A DNA stretch of 9,318 bases, taken from NCBI GenBank assembly GCA_023451395.1, contig JAEXZL010000010.1, positions 1 to 9,318 on the forward strand. The letters are read 5' to 3'. Shown piece by piece: positions 1 to 5,533 of this stretch. A model generated the notes under the pieces. It was not told where the DNA came from. It searched no databases and saw only the letters and a list, made by a program, of their open reading frames with translations. The DNA comes from Bacillota bacterium (GTDB lineage: Bacteria; Bacillota; Clostridia; Clostridiales; Clostridiaceae). Position 1 is the first letter of the stretch, and each line of letters starts with the position of its first letter. Made by a program: the position numbers and the translations under genes.

Positions 1-22
1 ATACATTTAGTAACTTGTCCAT
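1..22 (-). CDS. rnfD: RnfD, ion-translocating electron transport complex subunit D (first codons only)
   Basis: Only the start is in the window: ATG at 22-20 followed by codons for MDKLLNV, after which the gene runs off base 1. It lies 22 nt downstream of the rnfC stop and has a strong purine-rich ribosome binding site (AGGAGGGG, about 33-40). The call rests mainly on position, because rnfD normally follows rnfC in clostridial rnfCDGEAB operons, and on the short N-terminus, which fits RnfD. RnfD is a multi-pass membrane subunit that carries covalently bound flavin and takes part in Na+ or H+ translocation. None of those features can be seen in seven codons. Confidence 0.8.
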
Positions 23-44
23 TTTATTCTGTCCCCTCCTACCT

Positions 45-1355
45 TTATATCTTTGCTAAAAGCATTCTTCTCATTGATTTAATTGACTGAGTAAGAGGCC
101 TCTTACCAGGGCAGCTAAAAGCACAGCTACCACATTCACAGCACTCCATCCCATCATATTTTAAAAAGTTTGCTTCATCATATCTCTCTGAAAAGTCTGC
201 AAGTCTTGAAGGAATAAGATTTGCAGGACACGCACTTACGCATCGACCGCAGTTTATACAGGCTGAGGACTCCATATCTGACACATCATCCTCAGTAAGA
301 CAAAGGAGTGCCGAGGAAGTTTTAGTTACAGGTACGTCTAAATTAAAGATACCAAAGCCCATCATTGGGCCTCCAGAAATTATCTTAACAGGATCCTCTA
401 CAAAGCCTCCTGCCTCCTCAATAAGCTCATGGTAGTTTGTCCCAATTGGTACTGAAAAGTTCCTAGGATCAGCAATTGCATCTCCTGTTACTGTGACTAT
501 TCTATAAAGGAGGGGTCTACCCATGTAAATTGCATTGTAGATAGCTGTTATGGTATCTGCATTGTTAACTATACAACCAGCATCTGCAGGAAGCATTGAT
601 GAGTTTATCTTCCTCCCAGTAGTAGCATAAATAAGCTGCCTTTCAGCACCCTGAGGATACTTTGTTTTAAGCGCCATCACTTGGATAAGAGGCTCATCCT
701 TAGCGGCTTCTTTAAGTTTTTCTATTGCATCAGGCTTGTTGTCTTCAACAGCAATTATTCCCTTTGCATTCTTAAAAAGACTTACCGCAGCCTTAAGCCC
801 CCCTACAATCTTAGAGGTATCTTCCATCATTCTTCTATAGTCTGATGTTAGATAGGGCTCACACTCTGCACAGTTAGCTATTATATAGTCTATCTTGTCC
901 GGTTCCTTTGGAGATAGCTTAACATGAGTAGGAAAACCTGCTCCTCCCATGCCCACTATTCCAGCCTCTTTAATAATATTAAGCTTTTCTTCTCTTGATA
1001 AATCTTCTATTGGTTTTATTTCTGGCCACTGTATCTCTTCAAAATTACCGTCATTTTCTATAACTATAGAGTTAATCATATCTCCGGTAACCACAAGCCT
1101 CGGCTCTATACTTTTTACTGTACCAGACACTGAAGAGTATATTGGAGCTGATACAAAGCTTCCTGCTTCTGCAATCTTCTGTCCAATAAGGACCTTATCT
1201 CCTTTCTGTACAATAGGTATTGCCGGTGCCCCAATATGCTGAGACAGCGGATATACTAAGTCTCCCTTAGGATATACCCATTTTATAGGTTTATCCTTTG
1301 AAAGCTCCTTACCATCATAAGGATGAATTCCCCCTTTAAAGGTACTCAAATGCAT
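45..1355 (-). CDS. rnfC: RnfC, ferredoxin:NAD+ oxidoreductase (Rnf) complex subunit C
   Basis: RnfC is the peripheral NADH/FMN and iron-sulfur subunit of Rnf, the membrane complex that moves electrons from reduced ferredoxin to NAD+ and pumps Na+ or H+. The 436-residue product has the N-terminal GGIHP signature (residues 8-12), a glycine-rich nucleotide/flavin-binding loop GMGGAGFPTHVKL (135-147), and the GAERQLIYATTGR segment (236-248). Two complete 4Fe-4S motifs near the C-terminus use Cys366/369/372/376 and Cys405/408/411/415. The length is that of the short clostridial form without a long C-terminal repeat extension. ATG 1355 is supported by AGGAGG at 1365-1370 with a 9-nt spacer. That site lies inside the upstream PsiE-like gene, whose last 20 bp overlap rnfC, so translation is probably coupled. 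rnfD follows after 22 nt. The family assignment is very secure; the ion pumped cannot be read from this subunit. Confidence 0.97.
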   Translation of the reverse strand: MHLSTFKGGIHPYDGKELSKDKPIKWVYPKGDLVYPLSQHIGAPAIPIVQKGDKVLIGQKIAEAGSFVSAPIYSSVSGTVKSIEPRLVVTGDMINSIVIENDGNFEEIQWPEIKPIEDLSREEKLNIIKEAGIVGMGGAGFPTHVKLSPKEPDKIDYIIANCAECEPYLTSDYRRMMEDTSKIVGGLKAAVSLFKNAKGIIAVEDNKPDAIEKLKEAAKDEPLIQVMALKTKYPQGAERQLIYATTGRKINSSMLPADAGCIVNNADTITAIYNAIYMGRPLLYRIVTVTGDAIADPRNFSVPIGTNYHELIEEAGGFVEDPVKIISGGPMMGFGIFNLDVPVTKTSSALLCLTEDDVSDMESSACINCGRCVSACPANLIPSRLADFSERYDEANFLKYDGMECCECGSCAFSCPGKRPLTQSIKSMRRMLLAKI

Positions 1356-1785
1356 TTTTACGCGCCTCCTTGAAACTTTTTACAAAGTTTTTGTCATTAT
1401 CCACCGCTTCCAATAATAAGAATTTTCTGACAATAAATAGTATAGCAATTGATATCACTCCTAAAAGGGTATCTGTCAATTGTAAATGATAAACTACCAT
1501 CTCTCTAGCTGTAGCAAAGAGAAGCACCTCTGTTATTGTATTGGTAGAATGTCTAACTAACATTTTTACAAATTCTATTCCAACTACTAAATTCAGAGCC
1601 TGTGCTAAGAAAGTAGTTATAAAGCCTTCTTCATAGGCACCAAACATCTGCGGCAAAGAATTGGCAATCAATCTAAAAAATTCAACTACAATTACAATGA
1701 TTACCGCAACTGATACTACTAATTCAAAATACCTAGCTAATTCAAATAATTTATTCTCAAATCTACCCTTCATTTTAATCCCCAT
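1336..1785 (-). CDS. PsiE-family (phosphate-starvation-inducible E-like) small membrane protein
   Basis: This is a 149-residue hydrophobic protein resembling the PsiE family, whose biochemical role is unknown. Visible features are a short basic, charged N-terminus, hydrophobic segments at about 20-40, 55-75 and 104-124 with a weaker one around 84-92, the ATAREMVVYH stretch (91-100) resembling the family's conserved region, and a charged soluble tail (128-149). Two starts are possible. ATG 1785 has only a weak upstream AAGA. ATG 1773 (MKGRFENK...) has GGGG a few bases upstream and may be the true start, giving 145 residues. The gene begins just after a 10-bp hairpin and its 3' end overlaps rnfC by 20 bp, so it looks like the first gene of the rnf transcript. 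An accessory role for Rnf is inferred from this position only. No PHO-box-like site was recognised. Confidence 0.8.
   Translation of the reverse strand: MGIKMKGRFENKLFELARYFELVVSVAVIIVIVVEFFRLIANSLPQMFGAYEEGFITTFLAQALNLVVGIEFVKMLVRHSTNTITEVLLFATAREMVVYHLQLTDTLLGVISIAILFIVRKFLLLEAVDNDKNFVKSFKEARKNAFEYL
1365..1370 (-). promoter_or_regulatory. Ribosome binding site of rnfC inside the PsiE-like gene
   Basis: The minus strand reads AGGAGG here, 9 nt before ATG 1355. It lies within the coding sequence of the upstream gene, so ribosomes finishing that gene pass over it. This fixes the rnfC start and supports translational coupling. Confidence 0.85.
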
Positions 1786-1790
1786 TAATC

Positions 1791-1840
1791 TTAGAGCTTT
1801 TGAGCAATATAAAGAAACTTCCTATCCCAAAAGCTCTTAA
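1791..1840 (-). repeat. Hairpin immediately upstream of the PsiE-like gene
   Basis: AGAGCTTTTG at 1793-1802 and CAAAAGCTCT at 1828-1837 form a perfect 10-bp stem around a 25-nt loop, with two more A-T pairs outside a single bulged base. In the minus-strand mRNA the stem ends only about 7 nt before ATG 1785 and no U-tract follows it. It is therefore a poor terminator in that direction and could be a 5'-UTR structure affecting translation of the PsiE-rnf message. In the plus direction it is followed by a T-rich run at 1842-1856, the form of an intrinsic terminator, but no plus-strand gene leads into it. Confidence 0.6.
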
Positions 1841-1845
1841 ATTAT

Positions 1846-1875
1846 TTTTTTTATTTACCCCTTTTTTTATTTACC
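1846..1875 (-). repeat. Tandem A-tract repeat between the malic enzyme and PsiE-like genes
   Basis: The 14-bp sequence GGTAAATAAAAAAA (minus strand) occurs twice, at 1862-1875 and 1846-1859, with a 16-bp period. It lies in the 139-bp gap that otherwise holds the hairpin at 1791-1840. A TGGACA and a GATAAT lie further upstream in the same gap, but only 14 bp apart, so no convincing promoter was found. The A-tracts could be a curved, UP-element-like region or simple slippage; neither can be decided by eye. Confidence 0.55.
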
Positions 1876-1924
1876 TCTCTAGATTATCCAAATAAAGTAT
1901 TCTGTCCAGTTTACCTATTGCCTT

Positions 1925-3115
1925 TTAGATTCTAGCAACTCCACTTTTACGTGCAGCCTCTGCAACTGCCTTTGCAACTGTCTTTCCTACTCTAGGATCA
2001 AAAGCTGCAGGGATTATATATTCCTCATTTAACTCCTCCTCAGAAATCAATCCTGACAAAGCATAAGATGCTGCTATTTTCATTTCATCGTTTATGTCCT
2101 TTGCTCTTACATCAAAAGCTCCTCTAAATATTCCTGGAAAGGCTAAGACATTATTAATTTGATTAGGAAAATCACTTCTTCCAGTTGCAATTATTCTTGC
2201 TCCTCCAGCTTTTGCATCCTCGGGGTAAATCTCTGGTGTTGGATTAGCACAAGCAAAGATTATTGCATCCTTAGCCATAGTTTTTACCATATCTGTTGTC
2301 ATTGTACCTGGTGCACTAACTCCTATAAATACATCTGCCCCAACTATTACATCCTTTAAGCTTCCATCTAATTTATCTCTATTTGTTATTTTAGCCATTT
2401 CCTCTTTTATAGGATTCATTCCCTTTTCTCTTCCCTCATATATGGCTCCTGTTCTGTCACAAAGGATTACATTCTCTATTCCATATGAAATAAGAAGCTT
2501 TGTTATTGAAATAGCTGCAGCTCCTGCTCCATTAACAACAACCTTTACCTCTTCTTTTCTTTTTCCTACTATTTTTAATGCATTTATAAGACCTGCCAAG
2601 GTTATTACTGCTGTTCCATGTTGATCATCGTGAAATATTGGTATATCACATTTTTCTTTCAATCGTTTTTCTATTTCAAAGCATCTTGGAGCTGATATAT
2701 CCTCTAAGTTAACCCCTCCAAAACTTCCTGATATCATGTAAATAGTGTTTACGATATCATCCACATCTTTACTTTTAATACACAATGGAAATGCATCCAC
2801 ATTACCAAAGGATTTAAATAATACACATTTACCTTCCATTACTGGCATACCAGCTTCAGGTCCGATATCTCCTAAACCTAAAACAGCACTTCCGTCTGTT
2901 ACCACTAGACATGTATTCCATCTGCGAGTTAATTCATAGGACATGTCAACATCTTTTTGAATTGCTAGACAGGGTTCTGCAACACCAGGTGTATAGGCCA
3001 AAGACAGATCCTCTTTAGTTTTAACTGGTACAGTTGCAACTACCTCAATTTTTCCCTTCCATTCCTTATGGAGTCTTAGACTCTCTTCTCTAATTGATTG
3101 GCTCTTATCCTTCAT
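1925..3115 (-). CDS. Malic enzyme, NAD(P)-dependent (malate dehydrogenase, oxaloacetate-decarboxylating)
   Basis: This soluble enzyme oxidatively decarboxylates L-malate to pyruvate and CO2 and makes NADH or NADPH. The 396 residues match the short bacterial form without a phosphotransacetylase-like C-terminal domain. The N-terminal malic domain shows SLAYTPGVAEPC (38-49, with Tyr41 as the likely catalytic tyrosine), GLGDIGP (80-86), EGK with the likely catalytic Lys96, and the metal-binding FHDDQHGTA (161-169). The Rossmann domain has VNGAGAAA (194-201), CANPTPEI (289-296) and the conserved ATGRSDFPNQINNVLAFPG (310-328). Coenzyme choice was not determined. ATG 3115 follows an AAGGGAGA ribosome binding site at about 3122-3129. 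A LysR-family gene lies upstream on the same strand, with a terminator between them, so this gene probably has its own promoter. No good terminator follows the stop, so readthrough into the PsiE-rnf genes is possible. Confidence 0.96.
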   Translation of the reverse strand: MKDKSQSIREESLRLHKEWKGKIEVVATVPVKTKEDLSLAYTPGVAEPCLAIQKDVDMSYELTRRWNTCLVVTDGSAVLGLGDIGPEAGMPVMEGKCVLFKSFGNVDAFPLCIKSKDVDDIVNTIYMISGSFGGVNLEDISAPRCFEIEKRLKEKCDIPIFHDDQHGTAVITLAGLINALKIVGKRKEEVKVVVNGAGAAAISITKLLISYGIENVILCDRTGAIYEGREKGMNPIKEEMAKITNRDKLDGSLKDVIVGADVFIGVSAPGTMTTDMVKTMAKDAIIFACANPTPEIYPEDAKAGGARIIATGRSDFPNQINNVLAFPGIFRGAFDVRAKDINDEMKIAASYALSGLISEEELNEEYIIPAAFDPRVGKTVAKAVAEAARKSGVARI

Positions 3116-3155
3116 GTTATTCTCCCTTCTAAAAATATTTATTCTTAATTTAATG

Positions 3156-3184
3156 ATAATACCTTTACATACATTGGTAAAATA
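3156..3184 (-). promoter_or_regulatory. Candidate activator-type promoter of the malic enzyme gene
   Basis: On the minus strand a TATTAT (3161-3156), five of six matches to the -10 consensus, lies 17 bp from TATTTT (3184-3179), a poor -35. A good -10 with a poor -35 fits a promoter needing an activator, and the TTTAC dyad lies between the two elements. This is a visual match in very AT-rich DNA, so it is tentative. Confidence 0.35.
3164..3181. promoter_or_regulatory. Dyad TTTAC-N8-GTAAA, candidate LysR-family operator
   Basis: A perfect 5-bp inverted repeat with an 8-bp centre lies about 50 bp upstream of the malic enzyme start. LysR-type regulators commonly bind interrupted dyads of the form T-N11-A; the inner T...A spacing here is N12, one base off. 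The position within the candidate promoter and the neighbouring LysR-family gene make it a reasonable operator, but binding is inferred. Confidence 0.4.
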
Positions 3185-3216
3185 TTTATTTCCTATGAGT
3201 TAATAGCTAAATCCTA

Positions 3217-3262
3217 TTAAAAACAAAAAGCACCAGAGAAAAAACATTTCTACAGATGCTCT
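3217..3262 (-). terminator. Intrinsic terminator of the LysR-family gene
   Basis: About 25 nt after the regulator's stop, the minus strand forms a hairpin with outer stem AGCATC/GGTGCT (one G-T pair) and inner stem AGAAA/TTTCT, separated by a small internal loop. It is followed by TTTTTGTTTTT. This is a convincing rho-independent terminator and separates the regulator from the malic enzyme transcript. Confidence 0.75.
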
Positions 3263-3284
3263 AAAGAAAATAATTATCATTAAA

Positions 3285-4163
3285 CTATTTTTTATAATCA
3301 TAATTTTTAGTAAAACTAATAAATTGTGTTGCACCACTGTAATTATGTTTGCCCTTTTTCCATATTAGTCCTATTTTTATTAGCATTGGCGGGTTAAGAG
3401 GAATGCCTATTATATCCGCATCATTTAAAATGACATCTTCAAATAAAAAAGCACCAGCATTATTATATTGAATAAACTCTTTTATTGTATTTAACTGATT
3501 TGAATAAAGAATAATATTAGGCTGAATATTTATCTCCTCAAATCTCTTTTTAATATTTACATTTTGGAATGATCCTGACTTCATAAGAATTATTGGCTCA
3601 TCTATTAATTCAGAAATATTCACTGATGTCTTTTGAGAAATTGGATTGCTTTTATTTACACAATACACTAATTGAGTGACCATTATAGGAAAGCAGTTAA
3701 ACTCCTTCTCTATTTCTTCATCAAGAATAACAATAGCTAAGTCTAATTGATCCTCCAAAACCTGCTGTTTTGTAAGAAGCGATCCGTTTTCTTGAACTTC
3801 CAGCTTAATCTCAGGATAAGCTTTATAGAATTCACTGAACATAGAAGGAAATAATACTGTTCCTATCATTGGTGGAATACCAATTTGAATATGATTATTT
3901 TGACCTCCAAGGTTCTTCATATTTCTTTCTACTGTATCTATTCTATCTAGTAGTATTTCAACCTGTTCCCAAAAATATTTACCCTCATGAGTAAGTATAA
4001 GACTTTTTTTTTGCCTATGAAATAGGTTTACAGAAAACTCCTTTTCCAAATCATGTATAGCATTAGTTATGGTAGGTTGGGAAATATGTAACTCCTTTGA
4101 TGCCTTTGTAATGCTTCCATATCTACATACTTCTCTATAATATCTCAATTGCATAATTTTCAC
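3285..4163 (-). CDS. LysR-family transcriptional regulator
   Basis: This is a one-component DNA-binding regulator of typical LysR length (292 residues from the preferred start). The N-terminal winged helix-turn-helix is clear: QLRYYREVCRYGSITKASKELHISQPTITNAIHDLEKE, about residues 5-42, including the typical A..L..SQP..T..I..LE pattern. A linker helix follows (about 58-85) and then the periplasmic-binding-protein-like effector domain (about 90-290). The start is taken as GTG 4163 because GAGGTGG lies exactly 6 nt upstream. An in-frame TTG at 4184 would place that ribosome binding site inside the gene, and ATG 4154 is 15 nt from it. A terminator follows the gene, and next on the same strand is a malic enzyme gene. 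Control of that gene is a reasonable inference, as with MleR-type regulators beside malate genes, but the effector cannot be read from sequence. Confidence 0.93.
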   Translation of the reverse strand: MKIMQLRYYREVCRYGSITKASKELHISQPTITNAIHDLEKEFSVNLFHRQKKSLILTHEGKYFWEQVEILLDRIDTVERNMKNLGGQNNHIQIGIPPMIGTVLFPSMFSEFYKAYPEIKLEVQENGSLLTKQQVLEDQLDLAIVILDEEIEKEFNCFPIMVTQLVYCVNKSNPISQKTSVNISELIDEPIILMKSGSFQNVNIKKRFEEINIQPNIILYSNQLNTIKEFIQYNNAGAFLFEDVILNDADIIGIPLNPPMLIKIGLIWKKGKHNYSGATQFISFTKNYDYKK

Positions 4164-4169
4164 AAAAAA

Positions 4170-4176
4170 CCACCTC
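4170..4176 (-). promoter_or_regulatory. Ribosome binding site that fixes the GTG start of the LysR-family gene
   Basis: GAGGTGG on the minus strand is followed by six T residues and then GTG at 4163-4161. No other nearby in-frame start has a ribosome binding site at normal distance. Confidence 0.8.
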
Positions 4177-4183
4177 AGAGACA

Positions 4184-4209
4184 ATGATATTTCACTTCTA
4201 TTATATCAT
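4184..4209 (-). promoter_or_regulatory. Extended -10 promoter of the LysR-family gene with an overlapping inverted repeat
   Basis: The minus strand carries TGATATAAT (4208-4200), a perfect extended -10 element, about 40 bp before GTG 4163. There is no recognisable -35, as allowed for extended -10 promoters. The -10 and the likely start point are enclosed by a 7-bp inverted repeat, ATGATAT at 4184-4190 and ATATCAT at 4203-4209, which could be an operator for self-repression. A TTGTCTC 7-mer also occurs twice in the region (4178-4184 and 4227-4233). Confidence 0.6.
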
Positions 4210-4253
4210 AAAAATTAGCGATAATTGAGACAAACAACCAAGATTTAGCACCT

Positions 4254-5462
4254 CTAATAACTTTCAATACTACCCAATAGCTCTATATCATATTTTATAT
4301 TACTCATTTTGTTAAATATCATAAATTTGTGAAAGCAAGCCTTAAGACTTTCTATACGCATTGGAGTTAAATCTATTCCTTCCTCAAGCCATAGTCTCTT
4401 AACCTCTAGCTCTCCTGTTTTCTTATTATTTACTAGTTCTCCTCTGCCTATAAAGGTATCTCCAGATAAAATTGGCAATACATAATATCCATATTTTCTC
4501 ATGGAAGCTGGTGTGTATATTTCCCATTTATAATCAAAGTTAAAAAGCTCCTTTATTAGCTTTCTATCCCATAGCATGTTATCTAATGGAGCTATCAACT
4601 CTGTACGAAGTAATAAATCATCTTTCTTAATATCAATAACTTTTTCAATTAAGTAGGAATCAGAGGTTAATAGGTATAAAGGAGTTTCTATTCCTTCTAC
4701 TAGAATCTCCATTATCTTTCCTTCCTCTAATAATTCACTAAATGCCCTTTTTCTCTGTTCAGCTTTCATATTTCTAATACCTAGCCAAGCATCAGAAGGT
4801 CTATTCCAAAGAAGACCTACAGAAGAAATTCTTTTGAGTACTCTCCACTTAATATGGTCTATTTCCTCTTCATAAGGATCTTTCTCCATAAGTATTTCCT
4901 TGGAAATATAATCTTCAGTGAGGCCATAGTACTTATTAGTTCCTTTTTTATGATGAACAATAAGCTCTCCTCTAAAAAACAAGGTTTCTAAAACCGCTCT
5001 AGATAAGGTTGTAGGGCTCCAATACCAATCTACTACTTCTTTCAAATGAAGCTCTTTGGAAGATAAGGGTCCCTTTTCCTTGATTAAGCTCTTAACCTTA
5101 CCCTCTACTGGTTGAATCTCTTGAAACCCTCGTCCTCCTTTTTTGTTTTCTTCTCTAGTCCTCTTAAAATACTTCCAATTCTCCAAGGGTATTATTGAAA
5201 GATTTTTATCAAAATAGTCCACAAGCATCCTATCTTCATATAGGAGCTCATAGAGCATAGCCTTTGTAAATCCTTTGATTCTGGATTGAAGTACAAGTTC
5301 CGGATTTTTTCCGCATACATCTATAGGATCAAATTGTATACATCCTCCTTGCTTTATATAACCCATTATCCCTTTTTTCTCTTCAAATATATATTCTCCA
5401 ATTAACCCTTGCTTTAATAGTATAAGCCTTCTGGCTTCCTCTTTATTTAAGCTTATTTCCAT
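4254..5462 (-). CDS. YcaQ/AlkX-like winged-helix DNA glycosylase family protein (HTH_42)
   Basis: The 402-residue protein belongs to the HTH_42 (formerly DUF1006) family, which includes E. coli YcaQ/AlkX and Streptomyces AlkZ, glycosylases that remove bulky alkylated bases and unhook interstrand crosslinks. The proposed catalytic motif is Gln43-Phe44-Asp45 in GGCIQFDPIDV, the Q-x-D form associated with the YcaQ branch rather than the Q-x-Q of AlkZ. Also visible are LVLQSRIKGF (56-65), a middle winged-helix region, PLDNMLWDRKLIKELF, and the family's late IYTPASMRKYGYYVLPIL stretch. ATG 5462 has a purine-rich AGGGGG ribosome binding site. The gene follows the kinase after 71 bp containing a hairpin, with no room for an obvious promoter after it. 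The next gene downstream has its own promoter. Family membership is strong; activity and substrate in this organism are inferred. No antibiotic-biosynthesis genes are nearby. Confidence 0.9.
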   Translation of the reverse strand: MEISLNKEEARRLILLKQGLIGEYIFEEKKGIMGYIKQGGCIQFDPIDVCGKNPELVLQSRIKGFTKAMLYELLYEDRMLVDYFDKNLSIIPLENWKYFKRTREENKKGGRGFQEIQPVEGKVKSLIKEKGPLSSKELHLKEVVDWYWSPTTLSRAVLETLFFRGELIVHHKKGTNKYYGLTEDYISKEILMEKDPYEEEIDHIKWRVLKRISSVGLLWNRPSDAWLGIRNMKAEQRKRAFSELLEEGKIMEILVEGIETPLYLLTSDSYLIEKVIDIKKDDLLLRTELIAPLDNMLWDRKLIKELFNFDYKWEIYTPASMRKYGYYVLPILSGDTFIGRGELVNNKKTGELEVKRLWLEEGIDLTPMRIESLKACFHKFMIFNKMSNIKYDIELLGSIESY

Positions 5463-5488
5463 AATTATCCCCCTTACCCTTATTTTAA

Positions 5489-5519
5489 AGGCAGCTTAAG
5501 AATACCTCTCAAGCTGCCT
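5489..5519 (-). terminator. Hairpin, probable leaky terminator after the nucleotide kinase gene
   Basis: The minus strand folds as AGGCAGCTTGAGA, a 5-nt loop GGTAT, then TCTTAAGCTGCCT: 13 bp with one G-T pair. It begins about 14 nt after the kinase stop. The tail is only TTTAAAATAA, so termination may be partial, and the glycosylase-like gene downstream may rely on readthrough. The stem could also stop or protect RNA from either direction. Confidence 0.6.
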
Positions 5520-5533
5520 GTTTATCATTATCC

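Larger units (their letters stand above)
3149..3284. repeat. 12-bp perfect inverted repeat bracketing the regulator-malic enzyme gap
   Basis: TTTAATGATAAT at 3149-3160 and its exact complement ATTATCATTAAA at 3273-3284 lie 112 bp apart. One arm touches the regulator's stop codon and the other overlaps the candidate -10 of the malic enzyme gene. The arms enclose the terminator and the TTTAC dyad. They could be paired binding sites or allow a long-range RNA fold. AT-rich sequence makes chance a fair alternative. Confidence 0.5.

Noticed and set aside
949..1242. Plus-strand open frame of 97 codons opposite rnfC
   Set aside because: It is entirely antisense to a gene with clear conserved motifs, has no ribosome binding site, and its translation shows no recognisable domain.
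1876..1908. TGGACA and GATAAT upstream of the PsiE-like gene as a promoter pair
   Set aside because: The spacing is only 14 bp, too short for a normal sigma-A-type promoter, and no better -10 was found at 17 bp.
2159..2939. Three plus-strand open frames (2159-2359, 2442-2624, 2745-2939) opposite the malic enzyme gene
   Set aside because: Their composition is that of reverse-complement shadow frames, rich in Ser, Cys and Tyr. The malic enzyme motifs cover the whole stretch.
3265..3279. Fur-box-like TGATAAT-N-ATTTTCT on the minus strand (12 of 14 matches to the 7-1-7 form)
   Set aside because: It lies just after the regulator's stop codon and ahead of its terminator, not at a promoter, and matches of this kind arise easily in AT-rich DNA.
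4164..4184. Upstream TTG start at 4184 for the LysR-family gene
   Set aside because: It would place the GAGGTGG ribosome binding site inside the coding region, it has no site of its own, and the added residues are not part of the typical LysR N-terminus.
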